Below, piece by piece: positions 1-7,633 of a stretch of DNA of 64,000 nucleotides. The number at the start of each line of letters is the position of its first letter. The stretch's first letter is position 1. The notes under the pieces are model-generated. The model ran no database searches, was not told the DNA's origin, and worked only from the letters and a program-made list of their open reading frames with translations. This stretch comes from Clostridiales bacterium FE2011 (lineage in GTDB: Bacteria > Bacillota > Clostridia > Christensenellales > Aristaeellaceae): contig CP069418.1 of the NCBI GenBank assembly GCA_017569305.1, positions 2,914,001 through 2,978,000 of the forward strand, in the 5' to 3' direction. A program made the position numbers and the translations under genes.

Positions 1-492
1 GGGCTGATGGTGGTTGCCAAGACACCGCATACGCAGCATCTCCTGCAGCGGGAACTGCATACGCCGGCATTCAGGAGACGCTATCTGGCGTTGACAGACG
101 GAATGCCGGCTGAAAAGGAAGGCATTCTGGATTTCCCGATTGACAAGGTGCCGGGTGCGACCATCAAGCGGATGATCAGTCCTGACGGGAAACCCTCCAG
201 GACCCGATACAGGGTGCTGAAGGAACAGGGCAAAGGTGCGCTGATCCTGCTGGAACTGGAAACAGGCAGAACACATCAGATCCGGGTGCACCTGAGCTAT
301 ATCGGATGCCCGGTGAGGGGCGATTTCCTTTACGGGCAGGAGCAGCCAGCAGAGTTTCCGGGCTGCTTTGCCCTGCACAGCGCCATGGTGGAACTGCGGC
401 ACCCGATTACAGGAGAGATCATCCGCCTGACCAGTCTTCCGGAATGGGCAGACGGGATGGAACCTTCTGTTCTTTTCATGGACTTTAATTGA
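1..492 (+). CDS. RluA-family pseudouridine synthase, C-terminal part
   Basis: This is the end of a pseudouridine synthase, which isomerises chosen uridines in rRNA or tRNA. The frame is already open at base 1 (codons for G-L-M-V-V-A-K), so the ATG at 7 is internal. The start and the catalytic Asp motif (R-L-D-x-x-T-S-G-L) lie before the window; the visible GLMVVAK is what normally follows that motif. Family marks present are RRYLALTDG near the edge and the conserved TGRTHQIRVH motif about residues 88-97 of the visible part, then GDFLYG. The C-terminus (HPITGEIIRLTSLP) is typical. RluA, RluC and RluD types cannot be told apart without the N-terminal half (an S4 domain would help). The stop codon overlaps a TTGACA box that may serve the next gene. 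Confidence 0.9.
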   Translation, partial: GLMVVAKTPHTQHLLQRELHTPAFRRRYLALTDGMPAEKEGILDFPIDKVPGATIKRMISPDGKPSRTRYRVLKEQGKGALILLELETGRTHQIRVHLSYIGCPVRGDFLYGQEQPAEFPGCFALHSAMVELRHPITGEIIRLTSLPEWADGMEPSVLFMDFN

Positions 493-517
493 CATTTCAT
501 AATTCATAATTCATAAT
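489..517 (+). promoter_or_regulatory. Candidate promoter, -10 supplied by heptad repeat
   Basis: TTGACA (489-494) lies 17 bp before CATAAT (512-517). The -35 overlaps the stop codon of the preceding gene and the -10 is one unit of a CATAATT heptad array. It would serve the CoA ligase at 617. Spacing is ideal and the -35 perfect; the -10 has one mismatch. Confidence 0.4.
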
Positions 518-525
518 TCACAATT
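498..525 (+). repeat. Heptad array, CATAATT type
   Basis: Four 7-nt units: CATAATT three times, then CACAATT. It lies directly after a stop codon. One of about 17 arrays in the window with the same 7-nt period. Confidence 0.85.
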
Positions 526-616
526 ACAGGATTCTCATTCTCATGAATATGGCGGACGCCCGTTTTTTGAGGATGAGATTTCAGTATGTGCAAAAAGACA
601 AGGGGATTTAACACTT

Positions 617-2251
617 ATGACCATTATTGAATTGTTGGAAAGAAATGCCAGAGAATGGCCTGACGATACCGCACTGGTTGAGATTAACCCCGATCAGCCT
701 GAAACCAGACGGGTTACCTGGCACGATTTTGAACTGGTGGAACCCAGCGCAAAACAGAAGCACTACCGCCGGGAAATTACCTGGGCGGTTTTTGATGAAA
801 AGGCCAACCGGGTGGCCAATATGCTCCGGAGCCACGGCATCGGCAAGGGCAAGAAGGTTGCCATCCTGATGATGAACTGCATTGACTGGCTTCCGATCTA
901 CTTCGGTATCCTGAAGACCGGCGCGGTGGTGGTTCCCATGAACTTCCGCTATGCATCCAATGAAATTGAGTACTGCCTGAACCTGTCCGAAAGCAATATG
1001 CTCATTTTCGGACCGGAATTCATCGGCCGTATTGAAGAAATAGCAGACAAGATTCCCCATGTGGCACTGGTGTTTGAAGGCCCCGGCTGTCCGAGCTTTG
1101 CGGATGACCTGATGGAGCTGATCAACGAGAGCAGCTCCAGCTTCCCGAAGTGCGACCTGACAGAGGATGACGACGCTGCGATTTACTTCTCTTCCGGCAC
1201 CACCGGCTTTCCGAAGGCAATCCTGCATAAGCATCGCAGCCTGATCCATTCCGCACGGGTGGAGCAGGCCCATCACGGCCAGACGAAGGATGACTGCTTC
1301 CTTTGCATTCCGCCGCTGTATCACACCGGCGCGAAGATGCACTGGTTCGGCAGCCTGATCTCCGGCGGCAAAGCCGTGATCCTGAAGGGTACCCGCCCCC
1401 AGACAATCCTGGAGGCAGTCAGCAGCGAACAGTGCACAATTGTGTGGCTGCTGGTTCCGTGGGCACAGGACGTGCTGACGGCGCTGGACAGCGGAGAACT
1501 GAAACTGTCCGACTATAAACTGGATCAGTGGCGGCTGATGCACATCGGCGCACAGCCGGTGCCCCAGAGCCTGATCCACCGCTGGCTGGAATATTTCCCG
1601 AACCATCAGTATGACACCAACTACGGCCTGAGCGAGTCCATCGGCCCCGGTGCGGTACACCTGGGCATTGAGAACGTCCGCAAGGTCGGTGCAATCGGCA
1701 TTCCCGGATACGGATGGGAGACGAAGATTATCCGTCCGGACGGCGCGGAAGTGGCACCGGGTGAAGTCGGTGAACTGTGCCTGAAAGGACCTGGCGTAAT
1801 GGTCTGCTACTACAACAACCCCCAGGCAACAGCCGAAACCCTGAAGGATGGCTGGCTGCTGACGGGCGATATGGCACGGCAGGATGAAGAAGGCTTCATC
1901 TACCTGGTGGATCGGAAGAAGGATGTGGTTATCACCGGCGGTGAAAACCTGTATCCTGTTGAAATTGAGAACTTTATGGCGGCCTATCCGCCGATCAAGG
2001 ACGTGGCCGTGATCGGTCTCCCGGACGCACGCCTGGGCGAAATTGCCGCGGCGATTGTGGAACTGGTACCGGGCAGTACCGCCACAGTGGAAGATATCCA
2101 GGAGTTCTGCCTGGGCATGCCGCGGTATAAGCGGCCGAGGAAGATCATCCTGGCTCCCGTGCCGCGGAACGCGACAGGGAAGATTGAAAAGCCCAAGCTT
2201 CGCCGGATGTACGGCGGAGAAGGGCTGGTTGATTCTCAGAACCGCAGTTAA
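617..2251 (+). CDS. AMP-forming acyl/aryl-CoA ligase
   Basis: A 544-residue class I adenylate-forming enzyme: carboxylic acid plus ATP gives acyl-AMP, then acyl-CoA. The ATP-grasping loop SSGTTGFPK is at about residues 191-199, the YGLSE motif at about 335, the LTGD...DRKKD hinge at about 414-432, and the C-terminal catalytic Lys in NATGKIEK near 520. An AAGGGG ribosome binding site precedes the ATG at 617. Only 64 bp separate it from iorA, so an operon with iorA-iorB is likely. That context suggests an arylacetate such as phenylacetate or indoleacetate as substrate, since IOR makes or consumes the matching arylacetyl-CoA; this is inference. A medium-chain fatty acid is the main alternative. 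There is no signal peptide, so it is cytoplasmic. Confidence 0.85.
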   Translation: MTIIELLERNAREWPDDTALVEINPDQPETRRVTWHDFELVEPSAKQKHYRREITWAVFDEKANRVANMLRSHGIGKGKKVAILMMNCIDWLPIYFGILKTGAVVVPMNFRYASNEIEYCLNLSESNMLIFGPEFIGRIEEIADKIPHVALVFEGPGCPSFADDLMELINESSSSFPKCDLTEDDDAAIYFSSGTTGFPKAILHKHRSLIHSARVEQAHHGQTKDDCFLCIPPLYHTGAKMHWFGSLISGGKAVILKGTRPQTILEAVSSEQCTIVWLLVPWAQDVLTALDSGELKLSDYKLDQWRLMHIGAQPVPQSLIHRWLEYFPNHQYDTNYGLSESIGPGAVHLGIENVRKVGAIGIPGYGWETKIIRPDGAEVAPGEVGELCLKGPGVMVCYYNNPQATAETLKDGWLLTGDMARQDEEGFIYLVDRKKDVVITGGENLYPVEIENFMAAYPPIKDVAVIGLPDARLGEIAAAIVELVPGSTATVEDIQEFCLGMPRYKRPRKIILAPVPRNATGKIEKPKLRRMYGGEGLVDSQNRS

Positions 2252-2270
2252 GCGATTCTGGGAATCAACA

Positions 2271-2298
2271 ATGAAGAATGAAAAATGAAGAATTAATG
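2271..2298 (+). repeat. Heptad array, ATGAAGA type
   Basis: Units ATGAAGA, ATGAAAA, ATGAAGA, ATTAATG in register, between the ligase stop and iorA. The first 21 bases recur exactly at 17175-17195. Confidence 0.8.
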
Positions 2299-2315
2299 GT
2301 TGAGGATGGCATGTC

Positions 2316-4073
2316 ATGAAGAAACTGTTAATTGGTAATGAAGCAGTGGCCTGGGGCCTTTACAACGGCGGAATCGGCCTGGTGAGCAGTTATCCGGGTA
2401 CTCCGAGTACGGAGATCACGGAATTCCTTGCCAAGCATGATGATATCCACAGCGAGTGGGCACCGAATGAGAAAGTGGCTATGGAAGCGGCTTTCGGTGC
2501 GAGCCTGGCGGGGATGCGGAGTGTCTGCGCCATGAAGCACGTGGGACTGAACGTGGCGGCGGACCCGCTGTTCACGCTGAGCTATACAGGCGTGACCGGC
2601 GGTATGGTGGTGTGCGTGGCGGACGATCCGGCGATGCATTCCAGCCAGAACGAGCAGGATTCCCGGCATTATGCCATTGCGGCGAAGGTGCCGATGCTGG
2701 AGCCTTCCGATTCCGCGGAAGCTTATGCATTTGCCCGTTCCGCTTTTGAACTGAGCGAAAAATATGACACGCCGGTACTGCTCCGGATGTGCACGCGCAT
2801 CGCTCACAGCCAGTGCGTGGTAGACATCGGCGAGCGGGAAGAAGTGCCGCTGAAGGAATATGTGAAGCAGCCTTCCAAGTATATTATGATGCCCGGTTAT
2901 GCCAAACAGCGCCATCCCATTGTGGAAGAACGGACAGAGAAGCTGAAGGCGCTGGCGGAAGACTGCATGTATAACAAGGTCGAGCTGGCGGACAACCGCG
3001 AGATCGGCATTATCACTTCCGGCTGCAGCTATCTGTATGTGAAGGAAGTCTTCGGTGACGACGTGAGCGTGCTGAAGATCGGCATGCCCAATCCGCTGCC
3101 GGAGAAGATGATCCGGGACTTTGCGGCACAGGTGAAGAAGCTTTATGTGATTGAAGAGCTGGATCCGGTGATCGAAAACCATGTGAAGGCGCTGGGCATT
3201 GCCGTAACCGGCAAGAGCCTGTTCTCCGCCATCGGCGAGTTCAGCCAGAAGACGATCCGCGAAGCTTTCCTGAAGGAGGGCTATGCGGTAAAGGATATTC
3301 CGGAAGCCCAGGGAGATGCTCCCGCAGTTCCCGGCCGCCCGCCGATGATGTGCTCCGGCTGCCCGCACCGCGGTATGTATTACACACTGGTGAAGAACCA
3401 TATCACCGTACTGGGTGATATCGGCTGCTATACGCTGGGCGCGGTTGCACCGCTGAACGCGCTGGATTCCACCCTGTGCATGGGTGCCAGCATTTCCGGT
3501 ATTCATGGATTCAATGCAGCCCGCGGCAAGGAAACGGAGAAAAAGACTGTGGCCGTGATCGGCGACAGCACCTTCATGCACAGCGGTATGACCGGACTGG
3601 TTAACATTGCCTACAACGCAACCAACTCCACGGTGATTATCCTGGATAACTCCATCACCGGCATGACCGGCCACCAGCAGAACCCCACGACCGGATACAA
3701 CATCAAAGGCGATCCGGCGGCAAAGGTGAACCTGGAAGCCCTGTGTAAAGCGCTGGGCATCAACCGGGTGCGGGTCGTGGATCCCTATGACCTGAAGGCC
3801 TGCGAAGAAGCGGTGCTGGAAGAGCTGGCTGTTGAGGAGCCGAGCGTCATCATTTCCCGCCGGCCCTGCGTGTTGCTGAAATATGTGAAGCCGAAAACAC
3901 CGCTGCAGGTGGATACGGATAAGTGCCGGGGCTGCAAAAAGTGCATGAAGATGGGCTGCCCGTCCATCAGCTTCAAGGAAGGCAAAGCCCGGATTGACAA
4001 GACACTTTGTGTAGGCTGCGGCGTGTGCGAACAGCTGTGTGCCTTCGGCGCGATCGGAGGTAAAAACGAATGA
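2316..4073 (+). CDS. iorA: Indolepyruvate:ferredoxin oxidoreductase, alpha subunit
   Basis: Large subunit (585 aa) of the thiamine-pyrophosphate enzyme that oxidatively decarboxylates aryl pyruvates to aryl-acetyl-CoA while reducing ferredoxin; the reaction is reversible in anaerobes. An N-terminal pyruvate-ferredoxin-oxidoreductase pyrimidine-type domain begins near residue 10 (SSYPGTPSTEI). The TPP-binding domain holds GDIGCYTLG at about 367 and GDSTFMHSG...IILDN at about 415-443. Two C-terminal [4Fe-4S] motifs follow: CRGCKKC near 537 and CVGCGVC near 565. Length and order match IorA exactly. It overlaps iorB by 4 bp (ATGA), so the two are translationally coupled. The upstream CoA ligase is probably co-transcribed. 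Confidence 0.95.
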   Translation: MKKLLIGNEAVAWGLYNGGIGLVSSYPGTPSTEITEFLAKHDDIHSEWAPNEKVAMEAAFGASLAGMRSVCAMKHVGLNVAADPLFTLSYTGVTGGMVVCVADDPAMHSSQNEQDSRHYAIAAKVPMLEPSDSAEAYAFARSAFELSEKYDTPVLLRMCTRIAHSQCVVDIGEREEVPLKEYVKQPSKYIMMPGYAKQRHPIVEERTEKLKALAEDCMYNKVELADNREIGIITSGCSYLYVKEVFGDDVSVLKIGMPNPLPEKMIRDFAAQVKKLYVIEELDPVIENHVKALGIAVTGKSLFSAIGEFSQKTIREAFLKEGYAVKDIPEAQGDAPAVPGRPPMMCSGCPHRGMYYTLVKNHITVLGDIGCYTLGAVAPLNALDSTLCMGASISGIHGFNAARGKETEKKTVAVIGDSTFMHSGMTGLVNIAYNATNSTVIILDNSITGMTGHQQNPTTGYNIKGDPAAKVNLEALCKALGINRVRVVDPYDLKACEEAVLEELAVEEPSVIISRRPCVLLKYVKPKTPLQVDTDKCRGCKKCMKMGCPSISFKEGKARIDKTLCVGCGVCEQLCAFGAIGGKNE

Positions 4074-4642
4074 AAACAACGAGCGTAATGATCGTCGGCG
4101 TCGGCGGACAGGGAAGCCTGCTGGCCTCCAGACTGCTGGGTACCCTGCTGACGGATGAAGGCTATGACGTGAAGGTCAGCGAAGTGCACGGCATGAGCCA
4201 GCGCGGCGGCAGCGTCGTGACCTATGTGCGATTCGGAGAGAAAGTATACAGCCCCATCGTGACCGAGGGCGAGTGCGACTATATCATCAGCTTCGAAAAA
4301 CTGGAAGCTGCCCGTTACGCGGGATGCCTGCGCAAGGGCGGCAAGATTATCGTAAACACCCAGGAAATTGATCCGATGCCGGTGATTACCGGCGCCGCGG
4401 AATATCCGGCAGGCGTGCTGGAAGAACTGAAGGCAAAGGGATTTGATATTGATGACTTTGATGCGCTGACACCCGCGGTGGAAGCGGGAAGCTCCAAGGC
4501 AGTCAATATTGTGCTGATGGGACACTTCGCGAAGTGTACTGAGATCCCGAAGGAAAAGTGGCTGGCGGCCCTGGAAAAGGTCATCAATCCGAAGTTCCTT
4601 GAAATGAATAAGGCTGCTTTTGACCGCGGCTATGAAGCATAA
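4070..4642 (+). CDS. iorB: Indolepyruvate:ferredoxin oxidoreductase, beta subunit
   Basis: Small (gamma-domain) subunit of IOR, 190 aa, the usual size. The N-terminus VMIVGVGGQGSLLAS is the glycine-rich motif of the family, followed by EVHGMSQRGGSVVTYVRFG, which is diagnostic for 2-oxoacid:acceptor oxidoreductase gamma domains. It partners IorA in an alpha2-beta2 or alpha-beta assembly and has no Fe-S motif of its own. The start ATG overlaps the iorA stop. A strong bidirectional terminator follows at 4652-4690. Confidence 0.95.
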   Translation: MKTTSVMIVGVGGQGSLLASRLLGTLLTDEGYDVKVSEVHGMSQRGGSVVTYVRFGEKVYSPIVTEGECDYIISFEKLEAARYAGCLRKGGKIIVNTQEIDPMPVITGAAEYPAGVLEELKAKGFDIDDFDALTPAVEAGSSKAVNIVLMGHFAKCTEIPKEKWLAALEKVINPKFLEMNKAAFDRGYEA

Positions 4643-4651
4643 GACGATATG

Positions 4652-4690
4652 AAAAACCGGCGAAGCTGAATGAAAGCTTCGCCGGTTTTT
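4652..4690. terminator. Bidirectional intrinsic terminator
   Basis: Perfect 16-bp stem (4652-4667 with 4675-4690), A-run on one side and T-run on the other, between the convergent iorB and the diacylglycerol-kinase-like gene. It can end transcription in both directions. Confidence 0.9.
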
Positions 4691-4707
4691 ACGTTGAAAG
4701 TATGAAG

Positions 4708-5595
4708 TTACCTGCACAGCAGGGTGACGGCATTGTGGATGTTGCGGACTTCAACCGCGGGCGTTCCCTCTGCTTCCTCACCATCCAGGGTCCACTTGAC
4801 ATCGGATGAACCGGAGAAAGTGAACACTGAAGCCCGAAGGAAAAGCAGGGAAGGATCATCGTAATGACGCGTACGCAGGGCTGTGATGATCCGGTTCAGG
4901 GCAATCAGGTCCTGGGGGAAGGGAATGAGCAGTGCCTCGAAAAGACCGTCGCTCATATGGACCTCGGTATCGTCCAGCTTCAGGACGCCGCCCAGGGAAG
5001 TGGAATTGCACACGGCACCGAAGATGTAGTCATCCTCATATTCCCGGCCGTCAGCGCTGATCTTCATGTGAATGGGATGGATATCCGCCAGGGAACGAAT
5101 CCCTTCCAGGATATAGGCGGCGTGGCCGATCACGTTTTTCACATTCTGGGGTGTGGACCAGGCGACGCTGGTGAAAGCACCGAAGGAGGCTGTATAGCTG
5201 AAATAGCGGTCGGCACCGAAGAGACCTATATCCAGGGGACGAGGCTGGCCGAAAATAATGGAATCGCAGGCGGGAAGCGGCTCCAGGGGCAGATCGAGGC
5301 CGTTGGCAAAGTCGTTGGTGCTGCCGCAGGGGATGTATCCCAGCGGAGTCTTATATCCGCCCTGAAGCAGGCCGGTGATGACCTCATTCAGGGTGCCGTC
5401 GCCGCCGCAGGCAACAACCAGATCAGTTTCTCCGCCATGAAGGCGGGCAAAGTCTGTGGCATCGCCGCGCTTCTCCGTGACATAAACAGAGCAAAGCCAG
5501 TCTGCCCGGTTGAACAGGGAGATCATTTCCGGCAGGAAACGACGCGCCTGACGCATGCCGGCGTTGGGGTTGATGATAAGGTGAAGGGATTTCAT
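4708..5595 (-). CDS. Diacylglycerol/lipid kinase family protein (YegS/DgkB type)
   Basis: A 295-residue soluble kinase of the DAGK catalytic family, which phosphorylates lipid hydroxyls with ATP at the membrane face. The ATP-site motif GGDGTLNEVITGL is at about residues 63-75, the N-terminus has INPNAG, and the PLGYIPCGSTNDFANGL block follows, all standard for YegS/DgkB/BmrU proteins. I place the start at 5595 because GGAGG lies 6 bases before that ATG; an in-frame ATG eight codons further upstream has no site. It is monocistronic, convergent to iorB and divergent from the ABC exporter. The substrate (diacylglycerol or another lipid) cannot be read from sequence. Confidence 0.88.
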   Translation of the reverse strand: MKSLHLIINPNAGMRQARRFLPEMISLFNRADWLCSVYVTEKRGDATDFARLHGGETDLVVACGGDGTLNEVITGLLQGGYKTPLGYIPCGSTNDFANGLDLPLEPLPACDSIIFGQPRPLDIGLFGADRYFSYTASFGAFTSVAWSTPQNVKNVIGHAAYILEGIRSLADIHPIHMKISADGREYEDDYIFGAVCNSTSLGGVLKLDDTEVHMSDGLFEALLIPFPQDLIALNRIITALRTRHYDDPSLLFLRASVFTFSGSSDVKWTLDGEEAEGTPAVEVRNIHNAVTLLCR

Positions 5596-5610
5596 AGAAT
5601 CCTCCAATGT

Positions 5611-5638
5611 ATAATGCATAATGCAAAATGCATAATGA
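5611..5638 (+). repeat. Heptad array, ATAATGC type
   Basis: Units ATAATGC, ATAATGC, AAAATGC, ATAATGA in the divergent intergenic region, right upstream of the leftward kinase gene. Confidence 0.8.
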
Positions 5639-5698
5639 AATAGTCTGTGGCTACAGGGAGATTATAGAATAAGAACGGGAGAAAGACAATAAAGATAG

Positions 5699-5726
5699 GT
5701 AGGAGGTAGGAAGTAGGAGGGAGGAG
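5699..5726 (+). repeat. Heptad array, GTAGGAG type
   Basis: Units GTAGGAG, GTAGGAA, GTAGGAG, GGAGGAG. Same unit type as at 17923 and 21672. Confidence 0.85.
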
Positions 5727-5744
5727 ATGCCGCCTGATGGCGGA

Positions 5745-5772
5745 GTGTATAGTGAAGAGTGAAGAGTGTACA
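5745..5772 (+). repeat. Heptad array, GTGAAGA type
   Basis: Units GTGTATA, GTGAAGA, GTGAAGA, GTGTACA. This is the third distinct heptad array within 170 bp. Confidence 0.8.
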
Positions 5773-5797
5773 GTTGCCCTGCGGGCAGTGAAGAGTT

Positions 5798-5854
5798 GTT
5801 GTCAAGGCGCAAGAATCATTCTGCCTTGACAACCGGGCGGGATAAGACTAAATT
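5798..5854 (+). promoter_or_regulatory. Promoter with palindromic operator
   Basis: An 11-bp perfect inverted repeat (5798-5808 and 5823-5833) has TTGACA (5826-5831) inside its right arm. TAAATT (5849-5854) sits 17 bp further on. The arrangement fits a repressor-controlled promoter for the exporter genes; MarR-family control is common for this exporter type, but no MarR gene is in the window. The hairpin alone could instead be an RNA structure from upstream transcription. Confidence 0.6.
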
Positions 5855-5896
5855 GGTTTCGACATATATTTGTACGTACCGGAAGGAGATGTCCTT

Positions 5897-7630
5897 TTGA
5901 GAAACTGGATGAAATATATCAAGCCGTACAAGGCCTGGTTTATTCTCGGTCCGCTGTGCATGATCGTGGAAGTCATCGGTGAAGTGCTGATGCCCATGCT
6001 TCTGGCACGCGTGATTAACGCCGGGAATATGGGAACGCTGACGGTCGGGTCCAGCATCGGGACGGCAGGACTGATGATCCTGATCGCTGTTTTCATGATG
6101 GCTGGCGGCATCGGCGGATGTTATTTCAGTTCCAAAGCCAGTATTGCTTTTGCCGGCGATATCCGCAACGATCTGTACAGCAAGATCCAGAGATTCTCTT
6201 TTGGCAATATTGACCGGTTTTCCACCGGTTCCCTTGTGACGCGGGTGACCAATGACGTGACGCAGATGCAGAACTTTGTGGCAATGCTGATGCGGATGGC
6301 GCTGCGGGCCCCCGGCATGATGATCGGCGGCCTGATCATGGCGATCCGCCTGCGGCCTGACCTGGCGACGATCTTCTGGGTCAGTATTCCAGCGCTGCTT
6401 CTGTTTGTGGGCGGAAACATCCTGACCGCTTTCCCGCGCTTCAAGGAAGTGCAAGCCAAAGTGGACGGACTGAACTCCACCGTGCAGGAAAACATCACCA
6501 ATGTGCGGGTGGTGAAATCCTTTGTACGGGAAGAAGATGAAATCAAGAAATTCGGCAAAGCCAACAGCGACCTGAAAAATGCGGCGATGCGCGCCATGCG
6601 GATTGTGATCCAGATGCAGCCGGTCACGACACTGATGATGTATATCACGGTGATCGGGGTAGCCTGGCAGGGCCACGCGCTTGTGCTGAACGGCGAGATG
6701 GCCGTTGGCGATCTGTCCGCGTTTGTCAACTATGTGATTCAGATCCTGTCCTCCCTGATCATGGTCACCTTCCTGTTCATGATGTCTTCCCGTGCTATGG
6801 CGAGCGCCAAGCGCATCCGTGAAGTGCTGGAAGAGGAACCGGACCTGAACGATAATGACGCGAGACGGAAAGAACTGACCGTGAAGGAAGGCCGCGTCGA
6901 ATTCCGCCATGTATCCTTCCGGTACTACAAGCACAGCGAAGACAGCGTGCTGGAAGATATCAACCTGAAGATTGAACCCGGCACCATTGTGGGCATCATC
7001 GGGTCCACCGGCTGCGGAAAGAGCACACTGGTCTCCATGATCCCGCGGCTGTATGATCCGGATGAGGGTGAAATCCTGGTGGACGGCGTGAACGTAAAAG
7101 ACTACAGCCTGTACAACCTGCGTGAGGGCGTGGGCATGGTGCTGCAGAAGAACGTGCTGTTCTCCGGCACCGTGGCGGAAAACCTGCGCTGGGGCGATGA
7201 AAATGCCACGGACGAGGAGATGATTGCCGCTGCGAAGTCCTCCCAGGCGGATAAGTTTGTCTCTTCTTTTGCAGACGGATATGAAAGCAACCTGGACAAG
7301 GGCGGCAACAACCTGTCCGGCGGCCAGAAGCAGCGGCTCTGTATTGCCCGGGCACTGCTGAAGAAACCGAAGATCCTGATCCTTGACGACTCCACATCCG
7401 CCGTGGACACGGCGACAGAGGCGCAGATCCGTAATGCCTTCTCCAATGAACTGGCTGGAAGCACAAAGATCATCATCGCGCAGCGGATTGCCTCCGTGAT
7501 GGACGCGGATCAGATTATCGTAATGAATGAAGGCCGGATCACCGGTGTGGGCACTCATGATGAACTGCTGGCCTCCAATACGGAATACCGTGAGATTGCC
7601 GAGTCCCAGCTCGGAAAGAAGGGGGCGTAA
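5897..7630 (+). CDS. ABC exporter half-transporter (heterodimer subunit 1)
   Basis: A 577-residue fused membrane-ATPase protein: six transmembrane helices, then a nucleotide-binding domain with Walker A GSTGCGKST, signature LSGGQKQR, and Walker B ILILDDSTSAVDT. The usual catalytic Glu after Walker B is Asp here, the mark of the degenerate-site partner in BmrC/BmrD (YheI/YheH)-type heterodimers. I choose TTG at 5897 because GGAAGGAG (5881-5888) is correctly spaced to it; the ATG at 5870 has no site and would overlap the site itself. The gene is 3 bp from the second subunit. Substrates are probably drugs or lipids, unproven. Confidence 0.88.
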   Translation: MRNWMKYIKPYKAWFILGPLCMIVEVIGEVLMPMLLARVINAGNMGTLTVGSSIGTAGLMILIAVFMMAGGIGGCYFSSKASIAFAGDIRNDLYSKIQRFSFGNIDRFSTGSLVTRVTNDVTQMQNFVAMLMRMALRAPGMMIGGLIMAIRLRPDLATIFWVSIPALLLFVGGNILTAFPRFKEVQAKVDGLNSTVQENITNVRVVKSFVREEDEIKKFGKANSDLKNAAMRAMRIVIQMQPVTTLMMYITVIGVAWQGHALVLNGEMAVGDLSAFVNYVIQILSSLIMVTFLFMMSSRAMASAKRIREVLEEEPDLNDNDARRKELTVKEGRVEFRHVSFRYYKHSEDSVLEDINLKIEPGTIVGIIGSTGCGKSTLVSMIPRLYDPDEGEILVDGVNVKDYSLYNLREGVGMVLQKNVLFSGTVAENLRWGDENATDEEMIAAAKSSQADKFVSSFADGYESNLDKGGNNLSGGQKQRLCIARALLKKPKILILDDSTSAVDTATEAQIRNAFSNELAGSTKIIIAQRIASVMDADQIIVMNEGRITGVGTHDELLASNTEYREIAESQLGKKGA

Positions 7631-7633
7631 GGC

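Noticed and set aside
608..2317. Long leftward open frames opposite the CoA ligase and many other genes (also 2328-4079, 5816-7558, 60866-63508)
   Set aside because: They mirror genes with clear conserved proteins. They lack ribosome binding sites and any recognisable domain, and their Leu/His/Gln/Ala-rich make-up is that of antisense translation of GC-rich codons.
5870..5896. ATG at 5870 as start of the first exporter gene
   Set aside because: It would place the good GGAAGGAG site inside the coding sequence; TTG at 5897 has the correct spacing.
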